This document shows positions 46,452-56,255 of a stretch of DNA of 64,000 nt, piece after piece; positions within the stretch are counted from its first letter, which is position 1, and each line of letters starts with the position of its first letter. A program made the translations under genes and the position numbers. The notes below the pieces were generated by a model. It ran no database searches. It was not told the origin of the DNA and saw nothing but the letters and a program-made list of their open reading frames with translations. The stretch is taken from positions 19,893 through 83,892 of the forward strand of contig CAYXVE010000016.1 in NCBI GenBank assembly GCA_964468435.1. Reading direction: 5' to 3'. The stretch is from JBCCTX01 sp964468435 (lineage in GTDB: Bacteria > Bacteroidota > Bacteroidia > J057).

Positions 46452-48500
46452 TCATCTCATCTGCTCCCAAGCCTCTTCTATCGTGTGTACTGGTAATTGA
46501 CAGGTATTTCCTTCGCAAACAAAAATAGTTGTGCGGTCCATCATTCTATCTTTCAGGATGGCGACATCATTTTCCGATTCTCCACCAGCAAATATTTTCA
46601 GGGGATAATACTGATTTTCAATCTTCATACGGTAATCCAGTGACTCTGGTCCCGTAATGACTACTTCGTAGTGTGGAAATAGTTGTTTGAGCATCAATTG
46701 TCCCCATACGGAATGCCAGGCTGGATTGTTAAGCAATTCATGCTTCGCATTATGAAGCATCTGCATGGCTCGGTCTCGATAGGGTTTATTGTCCAAAAGT
46801 AACCCTAAGGTGTATAGGGCATTCGCCAGGACAGAGTTGGAAGCAGGAGTCACATCGTCCTGAACTTCTGTATGGCGTTTGACGATAGCTTCATCCTGAC
46901 TAGAAGTGTAAAAGTACATTCCACTTGAATCATCATAGAAATGTTCATTTGTATAGTCAATATGCTCTCTGGCATGATTGAGCCATTGGATATCAAAGGT
47001 AACCTGATAGAGTGCCAGGTAGGCATCAATGAGATATGCATAGTCATCCAGAAAAGCGGAAATCGTCCGTTTGCCTTCTTTGTAATTGCGATAAAGCTTA
47101 CCTTGCTCGCTGAGTTGATCGTGGAGAAAGTGTGCATTTCGAAGCGCAATTCTGAGAAAGGAGTCTTCCCGAAACACGCGATAAGCATCTATATATCCTT
47201 TGAGCATCAATGCATTCCAGGAAGTCAGTATTTTGTCATCCAGACCTGGACGGACTCGATTACTCCTGGCTTCCAATAATTTCCTTCTTCCCTCAGCCAT
47301 TTTACCTGTAAACTCCTTTAGGTCCAGCTTCCAGCGTTCTGCAAACTCTTCCTCTGTCTCGAGTACAAATAGTATATTTTTCCCTTCCCAGTTGCCAAAG
47401 GGATGTATATTGTAATAATCAGCAAACAGTTTCGCATCTTCTCCCAGGTGTTGTTCTACTTCATCGAATGTCCAGATATAGAATTTCCCTTCCTCTCCTT
47501 CACTATCTGCATCTAGTGATGAGTAGAAGCCACCTTCTGGAGAAGTAAGTTCTCGCTCTATAAACTCCAGGGTATGATATACAACATGTCTGAAAAGATT
47601 TTTGAGGCGCGCGCTCCCTGGAAGTGCTTGCTCTTCGGAACGCGATGAGTAAGCTAGATGCGCATAGGCTTCGGCATACACACTTACCAATTGCCCATTG
47701 TCATACAGCATTTTTTCAAAGTGGGGTACCTTCCAGTAAGGATCTACCGAATAACGGGCAAAACCGCCCCCCAAATGATCATAAATACCGCCAAAGGCCA
47801 TTTTTTCCAGGGTGATCTCTACCGCCGACTCTACTCTTTCATTTTGGGTTAAAAATCCCGTCATCAGCAAGAAGAGATTATTCATAGGAAGAGGGAATTT
47901 ATTCGCATTGACTTTTCTGCCTCCAAATTTGAAGTCTATTTGACTCATCCATTCCCCCAACAGATTATCTAGATGTGTGCGGGTAAAAGGCTGAGGCAGG
48001 TCTACCCTGACAATTTTTCCCATATCCTGCATGTAGCTTTTTAAATTCTCAGCAGAATCAATTGCTCGTTGCGGTTCATTCTTGTACAATTCCGCTAACT
48101 GCTTGAGAGCGTTCATCCAGTGTTCTTTGGGGAAATACGTTCCTCCCCATATAGGTCTCCCATCCGGCAGGGTAATGCAGTTGAGTGGCCATCCACCACG
48201 ACCTGTCATCAATTGTACAGCCTCCATGTAGGTTTTATCGATATCTGGACGCTCTTCACGGTCCACCTTGATATTCACGAAGTGATCATTCATGATTTTG
48301 GCAACATCTGCCTGCTCAAAGGATTCATGTTCCATGACATGACACCAGTGGCAGGCTGCATAGCCTATACTGACCAGGATAAGCTTATTTTCTTCACGGG
48401 CTTTTTGAAGAGCCTCTTCTCCCCAGGGATACCACTTTACAGGGTTGTTGGCATGCTGGAGTAAATAGGGGCTGGTCTCCTGAGCTAAACGATTGGGCAT
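46452..48500 (-). CDS. Thioredoxin-fold YyaL/DUF255 protein (SPATA20-like)
   Basis: 682 residues. N-terminal thioredoxin-like domain about 1-165 with CHWCH (Cys50, Cys53) in a YAACHWCHVMEHESFEQADV context, PDIDKTYMEAVQLMTGRGGW and LNCITLPDGRPIWGGTYFPK; then an (alpha/alpha)6 barrel like six-hairpin glycosidases/epimerases about 200-682 (GGIYDHLGGGFARYSVDPYW, VPHFEKMLYDNGQLVSVYAE, FYSSLDADSEGEEGKFYIW, TSWNALMLKGYIDAYRVF, CEGNTCQLPVHTIEEAWE). Family length and motifs intact; the reaction is not established. Cytosolic, as no signal is seen. Monocistronic; converges with the adhesin gene. Confidence 0.92.
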   Translation of the reverse strand: MPNRLAQETSPYLLQHANNPVKWYPWGEEALQKAREENKLILVSIGYAACHWCHVMEHESFEQADVAKIMNDHFVNIKVDREERPDIDKTYMEAVQLMTGRGGWPLNCITLPDGRPIWGGTYFPKEHWMNALKQLAELYKNEPQRAIDSAENLKSYMQDMGKIVRVDLPQPFTRTHLDNLLGEWMSQIDFKFGGRKVNANKFPLPMNNLFLLMTGFLTQNERVESAVEITLEKMAFGGIYDHLGGGFARYSVDPYWKVPHFEKMLYDNGQLVSVYAEAYAHLAYSSRSEEQALPGSARLKNLFRHVVYHTLEFIERELTSPEGGFYSSLDADSEGEEGKFYIWTFDEVEQHLGEDAKLFADYYNIHPFGNWEGKNILFVLETEEEFAERWKLDLKEFTGKMAEGRRKLLEARSNRVRPGLDDKILTSWNALMLKGYIDAYRVFREDSFLRIALRNAHFLHDQLSEQGKLYRNYKEGKRTISAFLDDYAYLIDAYLALYQVTFDIQWLNHAREHIDYTNEHFYDDSSGMYFYTSSQDEAIVKRHTEVQDDVTPASNSVLANALYTLGLLLDNKPYRDRAMQMLHNAKHELLNNPAWHSVWGQLMLKQLFPHYEVVITGPESLDYRMKIENQYYPLKIFAGGESENDVAILKDRMMDRTTIFVCEGNTCQLPVHTIEEAWEQMR

Positions 48501-48665
48501 AATATAATATGGATTAATTTGGTTTTGCTGTCAATGCTAGCAATTTTCTGTATATTATGGCTAAGAGAATTGAAGGAAAATTGTTGGGAAAAGTTGAGAA
48601 TTGTTATTTTATTCTATTGAAATTTTAATCTATAATATATTTGAGGTGGTGCAGATGTTAATATT

Positions 48666-48835
48666 ATGAACTTAACAACCCTAAATGTCCTTGCAGTTAT
48701 TTCAGTATCAGGAATGATCGGGTGGCTGAATACGGACTTACATAGAAGAAAATTATTCGTGATGAAGAGTATGGTGATTATTTCGAGAAATGGGAAAAGG
48801 AATGGCCAGGTTGGGTTCAAACTGAACATCATTAA
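48666..48835 (+). pseudogene. Small membrane-protein gene broken by a one-base loss in an A-run
   Basis: The frame from the ATG at 48666 starts MNLTTLNVLAVISVSGMIGW then LNTDLHRRK and runs out of register; the next frame continues IIRDEEYGDYFEKWEKEWPG, ending WVQTEHH and TAA at 48833-48835. Adding one A to the AAAA run near 48751-48756 joins them into a 56-residue protein with one transmembrane helix and an acidic, Trp-rich tail. Possibly a sequencing error or true decay. No family recognised. The rest of the 591-nt gap 48501-49091 shows nothing else. Confidence 0.4.
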
Positions 48836-49091
48836 TATTAAAGAAAAAGCTGCGGTCCCTGAATCCTGATGATCCCTCCGAATTATTGACGTGAAAAAGA
48901 GAATAATTCCGTGTGATGAAGGGAATTAATCACAGTGAATGCATGAGGGGTAATATTATTTTCAAAAAAATTATTAAGGGTTCCATAATTGGAGAAGTAT
49001 TGAAAAGAGAGAAAATTAATTTTGTTTTCAAATGAATTTTTACTCGTTTTACGAAGTTGATAGTGCCTAAATCTCTCTATATCCCTTTCTC

Positions 49092-50864
49092 ATGCAACTT
49101 ACCGAGGAGCAAAGAAAAATATTAGCCTCAAATGAAAATATGAAGATCAATGCAGTAGCAGGATCAGGGAAAACTACAACCATGATTGAGTATGCCCGTG
49201 AACGTCCGGCTAATAGCCGTATCCTGTATCTGGCCTTTAATAAATCAGTTAAAGTTGAGGCCTCCAAAAAGTTTTTAAGTCATGGAATCCAAAATGTACA
49301 GGTAGATACAGCTCACTCTCTGGCATATCGTCCTATTGTTTTGGGAAATAAATACACGGTACGTCCTCAGGGATATAAAACTCATGAAATTGCAGATATC
49401 CTTAAACTGAAAGGTACAGGAGAGAAGCATACGGAGTATATGGTGGCAAATCATATCCATCGCTTTGTCTCTTATTTTTGTAATAGCGACAAAAATAAGG
49501 TTCAGGAATTAAACTATCTTGATGTAGTTACAGATGATACTGCCAGGCAATTTGTTGCCTCCCATTATGACTATATTCTTAAACAAACCCGGATCTTTCT
49601 GAGCAAAATGAATAAGGGGGAGATTGAGATCACTCATGACTTTTATCTCAAAAAGTTCCAATTATCTCACCCTCAACTCTCTTATGATTATATCCTCTTT
49701 GACGAAGGGCAGGATGCTTCTGGAGCAATGCTTGACATTTTTTTAAAACAAAATGCCATAAAAGTGATCGTTGGAGATACTCATCAGCAGATCTATGGGT
49801 GGCGATTTGCTGTCAATTCCCTGGAAAAGGTTGACTTTGATACTTATCTGCTTTCTAATAGCTTCCGATTCCAGCATGATATTGCTGAACTTGCTACTGA
49901 CGTATTGGAATGGAAAAGATACCTGAATAATCCTTCTGTGATACCTATTAATGGTAAGGGAAAATCCCAGTTGGCAAATACTGAGGCAGTTATTGGTCGT
50001 ACCAATTTGGGTTTGCTGCTGAAGGCTATTGAATTTGTGGTAGATGAGCGCAGGGTAAAACACATATACTTTGAGGGAAATATACATTCCTATACCTATG
50101 CAGATGAAGGGGCATCGCTATATGACGTCCTTAATTTGTATAATGGAAAGAAACAACGAATCAGGGACAAGTTAATACGTCAAATGAAAGATATGGATGA
50201 GCTCGAAGAGTACATTACCAACGCAGATGATGTTCAGCTTTCGATGATGGTTGAAATGGTAAAAGAATACGAAAATGAGTTACCGGGATTGATCAAATCC
50301 CTTAAGGATAAGCATGTGGCTAAGGATGAAAAAGAAAGAGCTGAGATGATTTTTTCGACCGTACACAAGTGCAAAGGAATGGAGTATGATAGGGTTCATT
50401 TGGTTGAAGATTTTATAACAGAAGAAAAACTCAAAAAGGCAAAAGTAGAAGCTAATCCCAAAGAGATTAATGCTTCCAGGTTAAACGAAGAGATCAACTT
50501 ACTTTATGTTGCATTAACCAGAACAAAAGATAAACTCTTTATTCCATACACACTCTTGCCATTGGGGAAAATATATGGAAGCCCACGGATCCAAATTTCA
50601 GATGCTGATTTTATTCCTCAAAAAGAACCCTACACCAAACAATCTCAAACGAACCGAAGAAATGCTTCACCTTCACCAGAAAAGACTTATCCTGCTGCAA
50701 AAGCTGGAACGAATCATAAAGCAGCTTATAAACCCTGGAGTCCTTCACTGGATAATGAACTGACTAACATGTATGAAGAGGATATGAGTATGAAAGACAT
50801 TGCCAGACATTTCGGACGATCTGTAGGAGCCGTTAGAGCCAGAATCAAAAAACTCGAATTGTAA
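49092..50864 (+). CDS. UvrD/Rep-type superfamily 1 helicase with C-terminal HTH
   Basis: 590 residues. Walker A AVAGSGKTTT (GSGKTT at 24-29), NVQVDTAHSLAYR (Ic-like), Walker B LFDEGQD (204-208; Gly where most have Ala), motif III VGDTHQQIYGWRFA (228-240), motif IV-V area TVHKCKGMEYDRVHL and motif VI LYVALTRTKDKLF. Shorter than UvrD or PcrA (about 720-750), nearer to FBH1-type or small bacterial homologues. A basic, low-complexity linker of about 45 residues (TKQSQTNRRNASPSPEKTY) leads to a Myb/SANT- or sigma-region-4-like helix-turn-helix at about 548-590 (DNELTNMYEEDMSMKDIARH then FGRSVGAVRARIKKL). No nuclease domain. A TANNTTTG match is at 49017-49024 but its -33 spacing is poor. Role presumably DNA repair or anti-recombination. 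Confidence 0.88.
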   Translation: MQLTEEQRKILASNENMKINAVAGSGKTTTMIEYARERPANSRILYLAFNKSVKVEASKKFLSHGIQNVQVDTAHSLAYRPIVLGNKYTVRPQGYKTHEIADILKLKGTGEKHTEYMVANHIHRFVSYFCNSDKNKVQELNYLDVVTDDTARQFVASHYDYILKQTRIFLSKMNKGEIEITHDFYLKKFQLSHPQLSYDYILFDEGQDASGAMLDIFLKQNAIKVIVGDTHQQIYGWRFAVNSLEKVDFDTYLLSNSFRFQHDIAELATDVLEWKRYLNNPSVIPINGKGKSQLANTEAVIGRTNLGLLLKAIEFVVDERRVKHIYFEGNIHSYTYADEGASLYDVLNLYNGKKQRIRDKLIRQMKDMDELEEYITNADDVQLSMMVEMVKEYENELPGLIKSLKDKHVAKDEKERAEMIFSTVHKCKGMEYDRVHLVEDFITEEKLKKAKVEANPKEINASRLNEEINLLYVALTRTKDKLFIPYTLLPLGKIYGSPRIQISDADFIPQKEPYTKQSQTNRRNASPSPEKTYPAAKAGTNHKAAYKPWSPSLDNELTNMYEEDMSMKDIARHFGRSVGAVRARIKKLEL

Positions 50865-50959
50865 TTTGAGGGTAAAGCTCATGGATTGTAACTCGTATTG
50901 TCAGGGAGAACAAAAGTTCAATGATAATTCTACCAACTTCGATCTATAAGTCCACCGCT

Positions 50960-51775
50960 TTATACACTCACCCCAAAGGTACGCAGTGCATTATTCAAGG
51001 ATACTTTTTTATCAGTAGATGCCTTCCTTTTGCCGATGATCAGTGCACAACTCACGTGGTAAGTCCCCGCTGGAAAAGTTTTGGGAACCGTTCCGGGAAT
51101 CACAACGCTCCTTTCAGGAATATGCCCCTTATGCTCAACCGGTTCTTCGCCAGATACATCTATAATTTTAGAAGATGCAGTAAGTACCACATTGGCACCT
51201 AATACAGCTTCTTTTCCTACACGAACACCCTCAACAATAATGGAACGGCTACCTATAAAAGCATCATCTTCAATGATGACCGGTGCGGCCTGTACAGGCT
51301 CGAGTACCCCCCCTATACCTACACCTCCGCTGAGATGTACATTCTTGCCGATCTGAGCACAGGACCCTACGGTTGCCCAGGTGTCTACCATCGTACCGCT
51401 ATCAACATAAGCTCCTATATTTACGTATGATGGCATCATGATGACACCCGGTGCAATATATGCACCATGACGAGCTGTTGCAGGGGGGACTACTCTAACT
51501 CCTTTTTGCAGATAGCCTCGCTTGAGCGGCATTTTGTCATAATATTCGTAAGGACCCACCTCCATCACTTCCATCTGGCGTGTTGGAAAGTAGAGTATAA
51601 CAGCTTTCTTCACCCAGTCATTGACTTGCCAGCCATCTTGAGTAGGAGTTGCTACACGGAGTCTGCCAGTATCCAGTTCCTCAATAATATTGCGTATCGT
51701 CTCTTGTACCTGCGCAACTTGTAGCATGGATCTGTCCTCCCATGCCTGCTCAATAAGTTCCTGGTAATGGTCCAT
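50960..51775 (-). CDS. dapD: 2,3,4,5-tetrahydropyridine-2,6-dicarboxylate N-succinyltransferase
   Basis: 271 residues from the ATG at 51775 (MDHYQELIEQAWEDRSMLQ), equal to the usual 270-274 of the family; the frame to 51841 adds 22 codons. It transfers succinyl from succinyl-CoA to tetrahydrodipicolinate in lysine and meso-diaminopimelate synthesis for peptidoglycan. N-terminal helical domain about 1-100, then a left-handed beta-helix of hexapeptide repeats about 105-245 (VPPATARHGAYIAPGVIMMP, VNIGAYVDSGTMVDTWATVG, GGVGIGGVLEPVQAAPVIIE, GSRSIIVEGVRVGKEAVLGA). Catalytic Asp and Glu lie in the SGTMVDTW and GVLEPVQ regions. It ends in KKVSLNNALRTFGVSV. Last gene of a minus-strand set with the beta-barrel and RND genes. 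Confidence 0.96.
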   Translation of the reverse strand: MDHYQELIEQAWEDRSMLQVAQVQETIRNIIEELDTGRLRVATPTQDGWQVNDWVKKAVILYFPTRQMEVMEVGPYEYYDKMPLKRGYLQKGVRVVPPATARHGAYIAPGVIMMPSYVNIGAYVDSGTMVDTWATVGSCAQIGKNVHLSGGVGIGGVLEPVQAAPVIIEDDAFIGSRSIIVEGVRVGKEAVLGANVVLTASSKIIDVSGEEPVEHKGHIPERSVVIPGTVPKTFPAGTYHVSCALIIGKRKASTDKKVSLNNALRTFGVSV

Positions 51776-51853
51776 GAATGAATCGTACTTAGAATATATA
51801 AATTCCCCTGCCAAACTAATATAATCAGGCCTACAAACCAACAGACATCTGGT

Positions 51854-52495
51854 CTACAAATACACTGCAATGGCAAAGACCCAGAAATTCCCCTCTCCAG
51901 CCAGTTCGAAGGTCTCTTCGCCGATGGTGATCTCATCGTCTGAATCCGAGATCAGGTTTTGCCGGTTGACATCGATGGCCAGTTTACCCAGATCCAGTCC
52001 AAAACCGTATTGGAAGGCCCACTTGGCAGTTTGGAAACTTCTTTTATAGCTTTCCAGCTTTTCCAGGTCAGAATTTTTGTCTAGTTTAATACTGGCAACA
52101 GGACCAGCCTGAAAGCGTAAAGGGCCCAATTTTAAGCCGGCTAGTAGTGGGACATCTATCAGGAAGAAGTTCTCGTCCTGAAAACTAATCGAATCCGTAC
52201 CCTGAAATGCGTCAGTTATTCTATACTGTGCACTAGCTGTGCGGAAGACAGCTTCAGGCTGTAGGTATACTACGTCTCCTAATCGTATTCGTGATATGAC
52301 TCCTATACGAAAACCGACATTTGCCTCCTCCGCCTGAATGCGTAATGAATCTCTACCCGCCCTGTCTAAGAGCTGTATAAGATCATTTCCTTTCAAATCA
52401 CCTGAGTGTATACCGGCACGTACACCTATCTGGACTTGTGCTTGAGCCAAAAGGGTACTGAGCAGGAACCCAATGATGAGTGGTATGTGTTTCAT
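51854..52495 (-). CDS. PorT-like outer-membrane beta-barrel protein
   Basis: 213 residues with signal peptide about 1-19 (MKHIPLIIGFLLSTLLAQAQ). The rest is a small eight-stranded barrel of the outer-membrane-protein/PorT type: QIGVRAGIHSGDLKGN, VGFRIGVISRIRLGDVVYLQ, PEAVFRTASAQYRI, FFLIDVPLLAGLKLGPLRFQ, AGPVASIKLDKNSDLE, WAFQYGFGLDLGKLAIDVN, and a C-terminal FWVFAIAVYL. PorT proteins assist T9SS in some relatives but most family members have unknown roles. It follows the RND exporter gene by 83 nt and precedes dapD by 78 nt. Confidence 0.82.
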   Translation of the reverse strand: MKHIPLIIGFLLSTLLAQAQVQIGVRAGIHSGDLKGNDLIQLLDRAGRDSLRIQAEEANVGFRIGVISRIRLGDVVYLQPEAVFRTASAQYRITDAFQGTDSISFQDENFFLIDVPLLAGLKLGPLRFQAGPVASIKLDKNSDLEKLESYKRSFQTAKWAFQYGFGLDLGKLAIDVNRQNLISDSDDEITIGEETFELAGEGNFWVFAIAVYL

Positions 52496-52578
52496 GATGT
52501 GATAGTTGAATTGGCAGGCAATATAAGCCCATTTGTAATCTTATTACAAGTATGAAATCCAGTACTATATAGCAAGAG

Positions 52579-54864
52579 CTATTCCATTTCCTCCGCCAGA
52601 AGCTCTTTCTTTTCAATATTTTTAATCAGTATGGGGATGAGGAAGATGTCAGACAGCAAGGCAAATACAATTGTCAATGCAGTAAATAATCCCGTGTTGA
52701 AGGTGCCCCCGAAATTGGAGGCTAACAGGAGTACAAAGCCTGACATCAGAACCAGGGATGTAATGATCATCGCTTTGCCAGTTCCTAGCATAGTATTTCG
52801 GATGGCTACATCAGGTGAGTGGCCCAACCTGCGCTCAAGCTTGTATCGGGTGAGAAAGTGTATGGTATCGTCTACTGCAATACCAAAGGAGATCACAAAT
52901 ACAATAGCAGTAGATGCCGTGAGCTTAATGCCAAGCAGCCCCATGATACCTCCCGTTATGATCAACGGGATAATATTGGGTATCATGCTGATCAGCAACA
53001 TTTTCCAGGATCTAAATAGTAATCCCATGATCAGTCCAATAATGACAAAAGCGATAAATAGTCCCCCCATGAGACTCCTGCGAAGATAGATCAGATTGAT
53101 ATCTGTGAGATAAGCATGTCCGGTAATCTGATAGTCAAAAAGGGTGGTGTCAATTTCTGTTCGGATATAATAATCCAGTCTTGTAGTAAGCTCTCCAAAT
53201 TTGTCTGTACCAATATCGGGCATCCTGGCACTTACCCTAGCCAGGCCTTTTTTCTCGCTCATCACTTTATCCATGAAATTACCCCGGTCGTTAAGCTCCA
53301 TGAAAGCAATGAGTTCATCGATGTCTTCCTGTCTGCTGGGTATCCTGCGAAAACGGGAAATATTGCTATGATAAAACTGGTTGGCTTGCTCGACCAGTGC
53401 CACCGGAGACAGAAAGGGGCTGAAATAGCCCTCTTGCTTGAGAAAATTCTGGATCTTTTTTATCTCTAGCAGTACTTCCCGGTCAGTAATGTGATTGCCA
53501 TTCTTCATCTCTACAGCCATCTCAAAAGGCCTGAGACCTGCGTTCTGGGCTTCAAAGAATTCCATGGATTTTCGAATAGGATCATTTTTGCCAATATCTT
53601 CCAGTAGATAGGTGTCCAGAGAAATTTGAGACATCATTCCAAAACATACCAGCAAAAATACAACAGTACATGCAATGATCTGACGGGGCTTGCGTCGGGT
53701 GAGGTTATAGACCCAGATTAGAAATCTTTGCCAGATAGGATGATTTTCAAGAGACGCAGACTTGAGAAATATTCTGGGGGGCAGCATTAGAATGGCATTG
53801 GGAATTACCGTAATGGATATGATGTATGTGAAAAAGACACCTATTGCTGCATAAAAGCCAAATTCACGGATAGGTGGAATCTTGGATACCATTAAGGAAG
53901 CAAAACCAATGGAAGTCGTTAAACTGGTGAGAAAAGTCGCCAGTCCAATTTCGTCCAGTGTCGTTTTCATCGCATCCAATGGAGTATTGCCCCACTTGAG
54001 TTCGTGTAGGTATTTGGTGATCAGGTGGATCACGTCGGACATGCCCACCACAAATATGATCGGTATTAAGAGGTTATTGATCAGATTGATATCCTGACCG
54101 CTAAAACCCATAGTCCCAGTAATCCATAAAAGTGAGGCCAGGATAACCATAACTGGTATAATCACTCCCCAGAAATTTCTGTAGGTAGCATAAAGTACAA
54201 ATACGATCAGAAAAATGGAGATCGACAGAAACAGAATAAGCTCTTTGGCCATTTTTTTTACATAGCGGGTACGTATTACGGGTATTCCCGTAATAACGTA
54301 TTCACTTTGTTGGGTCTCTAAAAGAGATACAAGCTCATCATGCAGAATATCCCGTTCTTGGGTATCAAATATCTCCGGTTCTATAAATATATACGCACAT
54401 ACATACTGTAGATCGTTCGTTACTAATACACCGCGAAGGGTGCTGTCCTGTTCAATTCGCTGGCGGGATTCCTCTAAGGATTCAGGCGTATCATAAGCCA
54501 GCCAAGGCGTCGTAGTTATTCCCATTCCTCTGCGCCGGAGACGGACGGCATCTGTAGCTGATACCATAGAATCCACGCCGGGTAGTGTCTGCATAATATC
54601 AAAAATACTATCTACCCGGGTGAGAAACGGTTGGTCGAATATATCATCTGTTGTGCTTTTAATAGCGACCTCGATGATGAAGTTCTGTTCTTCTGAAAAT
54701 AACTCCTGATAAGCTTCATAATACTTATATTCAGGATCGTTTTTAGGATAAAAACTGTCAAAGCTGAAATCTATGCGAAGCTGTAATACCCCTATCGCCA
54801 GGATTATGGTCATCATCGACATCGCAATGAGCAATAGGCGTCTGTTTCTAAGAATGAACTCCAT
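52579..54864 (-). CDS. RND-superfamily exporter (MMPL/HAE3 type)
   Basis: 761 residues with about 12 transmembrane helices in the RND pattern: TM1 at about 9-27, a periplasmic loop about 30-205 (FDSFYPKNDPEYKYYEAYQE, VDSMVSATDAVRLRRRGMG), TM2-6 about 210-385 including VGMSDVIHLITKYLHELKWG, a second loop about 410-590, and TM8-12 with FVISFGIAVDDTIHFLTRYK and LVLMSGFVLLLASNFGGTFN. The acidic residues in TM4/TM10 (Asp in GMSDVI and in AVDDT) fit proton coupling. It lacks a membrane-fusion-protein partner here, as is common for the HAE3/MMPL group that moves lipids or hydrophobic molecules. Substrate unknown. First gene of the exporter-barrel-dapD set; divergent from the HAD gene. Confidence 0.9.
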   Translation of the reverse strand: MEFILRNRRLLLIAMSMMTIILAIGVLQLRIDFSFDSFYPKNDPEYKYYEAYQELFSEEQNFIIEVAIKSTTDDIFDQPFLTRVDSIFDIMQTLPGVDSMVSATDAVRLRRRGMGITTTPWLAYDTPESLEESRQRIEQDSTLRGVLVTNDLQYVCAYIFIEPEIFDTQERDILHDELVSLLETQQSEYVITGIPVIRTRYVKKMAKELILFLSISIFLIVFVLYATYRNFWGVIIPVMVILASLLWITGTMGFSGQDINLINNLLIPIIFVVGMSDVIHLITKYLHELKWGNTPLDAMKTTLDEIGLATFLTSLTTSIGFASLMVSKIPPIREFGFYAAIGVFFTYIISITVIPNAILMLPPRIFLKSASLENHPIWQRFLIWVYNLTRRKPRQIIACTVVFLLVCFGMMSQISLDTYLLEDIGKNDPIRKSMEFFEAQNAGLRPFEMAVEMKNGNHITDREVLLEIKKIQNFLKQEGYFSPFLSPVALVEQANQFYHSNISRFRRIPSRQEDIDELIAFMELNDRGNFMDKVMSEKKGLARVSARMPDIGTDKFGELTTRLDYYIRTEIDTTLFDYQITGHAYLTDINLIYLRRSLMGGLFIAFVIIGLIMGLLFRSWKMLLISMIPNIIPLIITGGIMGLLGIKLTASTAIVFVISFGIAVDDTIHFLTRYKLERRLGHSPDVAIRNTMLGTGKAMIITSLVLMSGFVLLLASNFGGTFNTGLFTALTIVFALLSDIFLIPILIKNIEKKELLAEEME

Positions 54865-54971
54865 GCAGTGTGTTAAGTAGAAAAATCATACATAAGACCT
54901 TTAAGCGGGGAAAATGTTTGCCTTGAAATGAGAATGGACTAACTTCACAAAATAAATAATGTTTTTTACAA

Positions 54972-55334
54972 ATGAAAATAGCTTTAGACTTTGACGGCGT
55001 AATCCACAATTACTCTAAAGGATGGAATGGTGGAGAGATTTATGATTCCCCCGTAGAAGGGGTTAAAGAGGCCATGGAGCAGATGAAAGCACAGGGACAT
55101 ACGCTATATATCTTTACAACACGTACCAACAAGATTTTCCACAAAGATGAGAAAGATCAGAAAAAGGCCATTGAAGAATGGATGAAAAAATATGAAATTC
55201 CCTACGATAAGATCTGGACCTTTGGAAAACCGATGTGTGATATTTTTATCGACGACAGAGCCATCCCGTTCAGGGGAGACTGGGAGCAGACTTTGAAGGA
55301 AGTTGAAGTATTTAAAGTATGGAATAAAAAATAA
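54972..55334 (+). CDS. Small HAD-superfamily phosphatase-like protein
   Basis: 120 residues. HAD motif I LDFDGVIHNYS (Asp8 and Asp10 in DFD), motif II-like IFTTRTN, motif III/IV area KIWTFGKPMCDIFIDDRAIP with Asp pair. It lacks a large cap domain, so it is a minimal HAD of the type related to polynucleotide kinase 3'-phosphatases and other small nucleotide phosphatases. Substrate not predictable. Convergent with the NRDE gene, only 12 nt apart, and divergent from the RND gene. Confidence 0.85.
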   Translation: MKIALDFDGVIHNYSKGWNGGEIYDSPVEGVKEAMEQMKAQGHTLYIFTTRTNKIFHKDEKDQKKAIEEWMKKYEIPYDKIWTFGKPMCDIFIDDRAIPFRGDWEQTLKEVEVFKVWNKK

Positions 55335-55346
55335 AGTCCTTGCATA

Positions 55347-56132
55347 TCACTCCTGGAAAGTCTGACTGGAGGAATACGATTGTTGAATTTCAAAATCAAA
55401 AAATGCTTGATTTTTAGGGACGTACGACCTTTCATGAAAAGTAACTCGGTCATCTTGATCCACTAAAATGGCTGTTGATGACCTTGTTCCATACCTCGAA
55501 CTTTGGATAAACATGGCAGAAAGTATTCGCTCCCATTCTAGGGGTACTCCCGTAGCAGGTAGCTCTACATCAGGCGCCAAAGCTGTGTTGTAGAGCCAGT
55601 TGATAACCTCATCTGCTGAAGGGTCCGTAGATTGTACATACTTGGATAATTTTTCTTTACCCTTTACTACTTTGGGCCAAGGAGTATCAAGTAGATGATT
55701 ACTCAATCCATATATCCCAGGCGAAATTTTTTGAGGTCCTGATGCACGATTGGAAAAATATTGAAGCTGATCTACATGACCATAAATGAGATTAAAACCG
55801 TTGTACGCTTCCCCTTTCTCTTTCAGTATTTGTGTATATGTTGAAGTATCCCATTCCCTGGTAAGAAAATCCTTGACAATATCTCCCCTTGAAGGTGCCC
55901 CACGTTTGATGTTTGCTGGTTCCCTGTAGTTTGTGAGTGCTGCTATTTTTCCAGTTTTACTCATCCCGAGCCAACTACCTCCTGCTTTCAGATCTTTGCC
56001 TCCCAGTACATGTTGAGGATCTTCCCACCAGTGAGCAGAAGCTGTTGGACGTTCATAAAATTCATCACGATTAGCAGCAAATATGAGTTTATAGCTTGGA
56101 TGTACCTGGTATGCAAATAGGATGAGACACAT
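55347..56132 (-). CDS. NRDE-family protein (TANGO2-like)
   Basis: 261 residues. Begins with the family block MCLILFAYQVHPSYKLIFAA then NRDEFYERPTASAHWW (the N-R-D-E motif), followed by GGKDLKAGGSWLGMSKTGKI and ALTNYREP, and GAPSRGDIVKDFLTRE. Cys2 is at the position of the N-terminal nucleophile in Ntn-hydrolases, a fold related to this family. TANGO2 proteins have been linked to heme or lipid handling in eukaryotes; the bacterial role is not clear. Full length and intact. Confidence 0.9.
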   Translation of the reverse strand: MCLILFAYQVHPSYKLIFAANRDEFYERPTASAHWWEDPQHVLGGKDLKAGGSWLGMSKTGKIAALTNYREPANIKRGAPSRGDIVKDFLTREWDTSTYTQILKEKGEAYNGFNLIYGHVDQLQYFSNRASGPQKISPGIYGLSNHLLDTPWPKVVKGKEKLSKYVQSTDPSADEVINWLYNTALAPDVELPATGVPLEWERILSAMFIQSSRYGTRSSTAILVDQDDRVTFHERSYVPKNQAFFDFEIQQSYSSSQTFQE

Positions 56133-56255
56133 GTGAGTATATTTATTTGAGCAGAAGTAAAAACCTACTGGTCATTTATTTTTGTAAAAATTTAATCAAT
56201 TTGCGCATCCGGTATACGGGCTCTGACATAGAATAGCTAACTTTTGTGTATATCC

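Noticed and set aside
49017..49024. TAATTTTG as promoter of the helicase gene
   Set aside because: No -33 TTG at the right distance (nearest spacings 14 and 25 nt).
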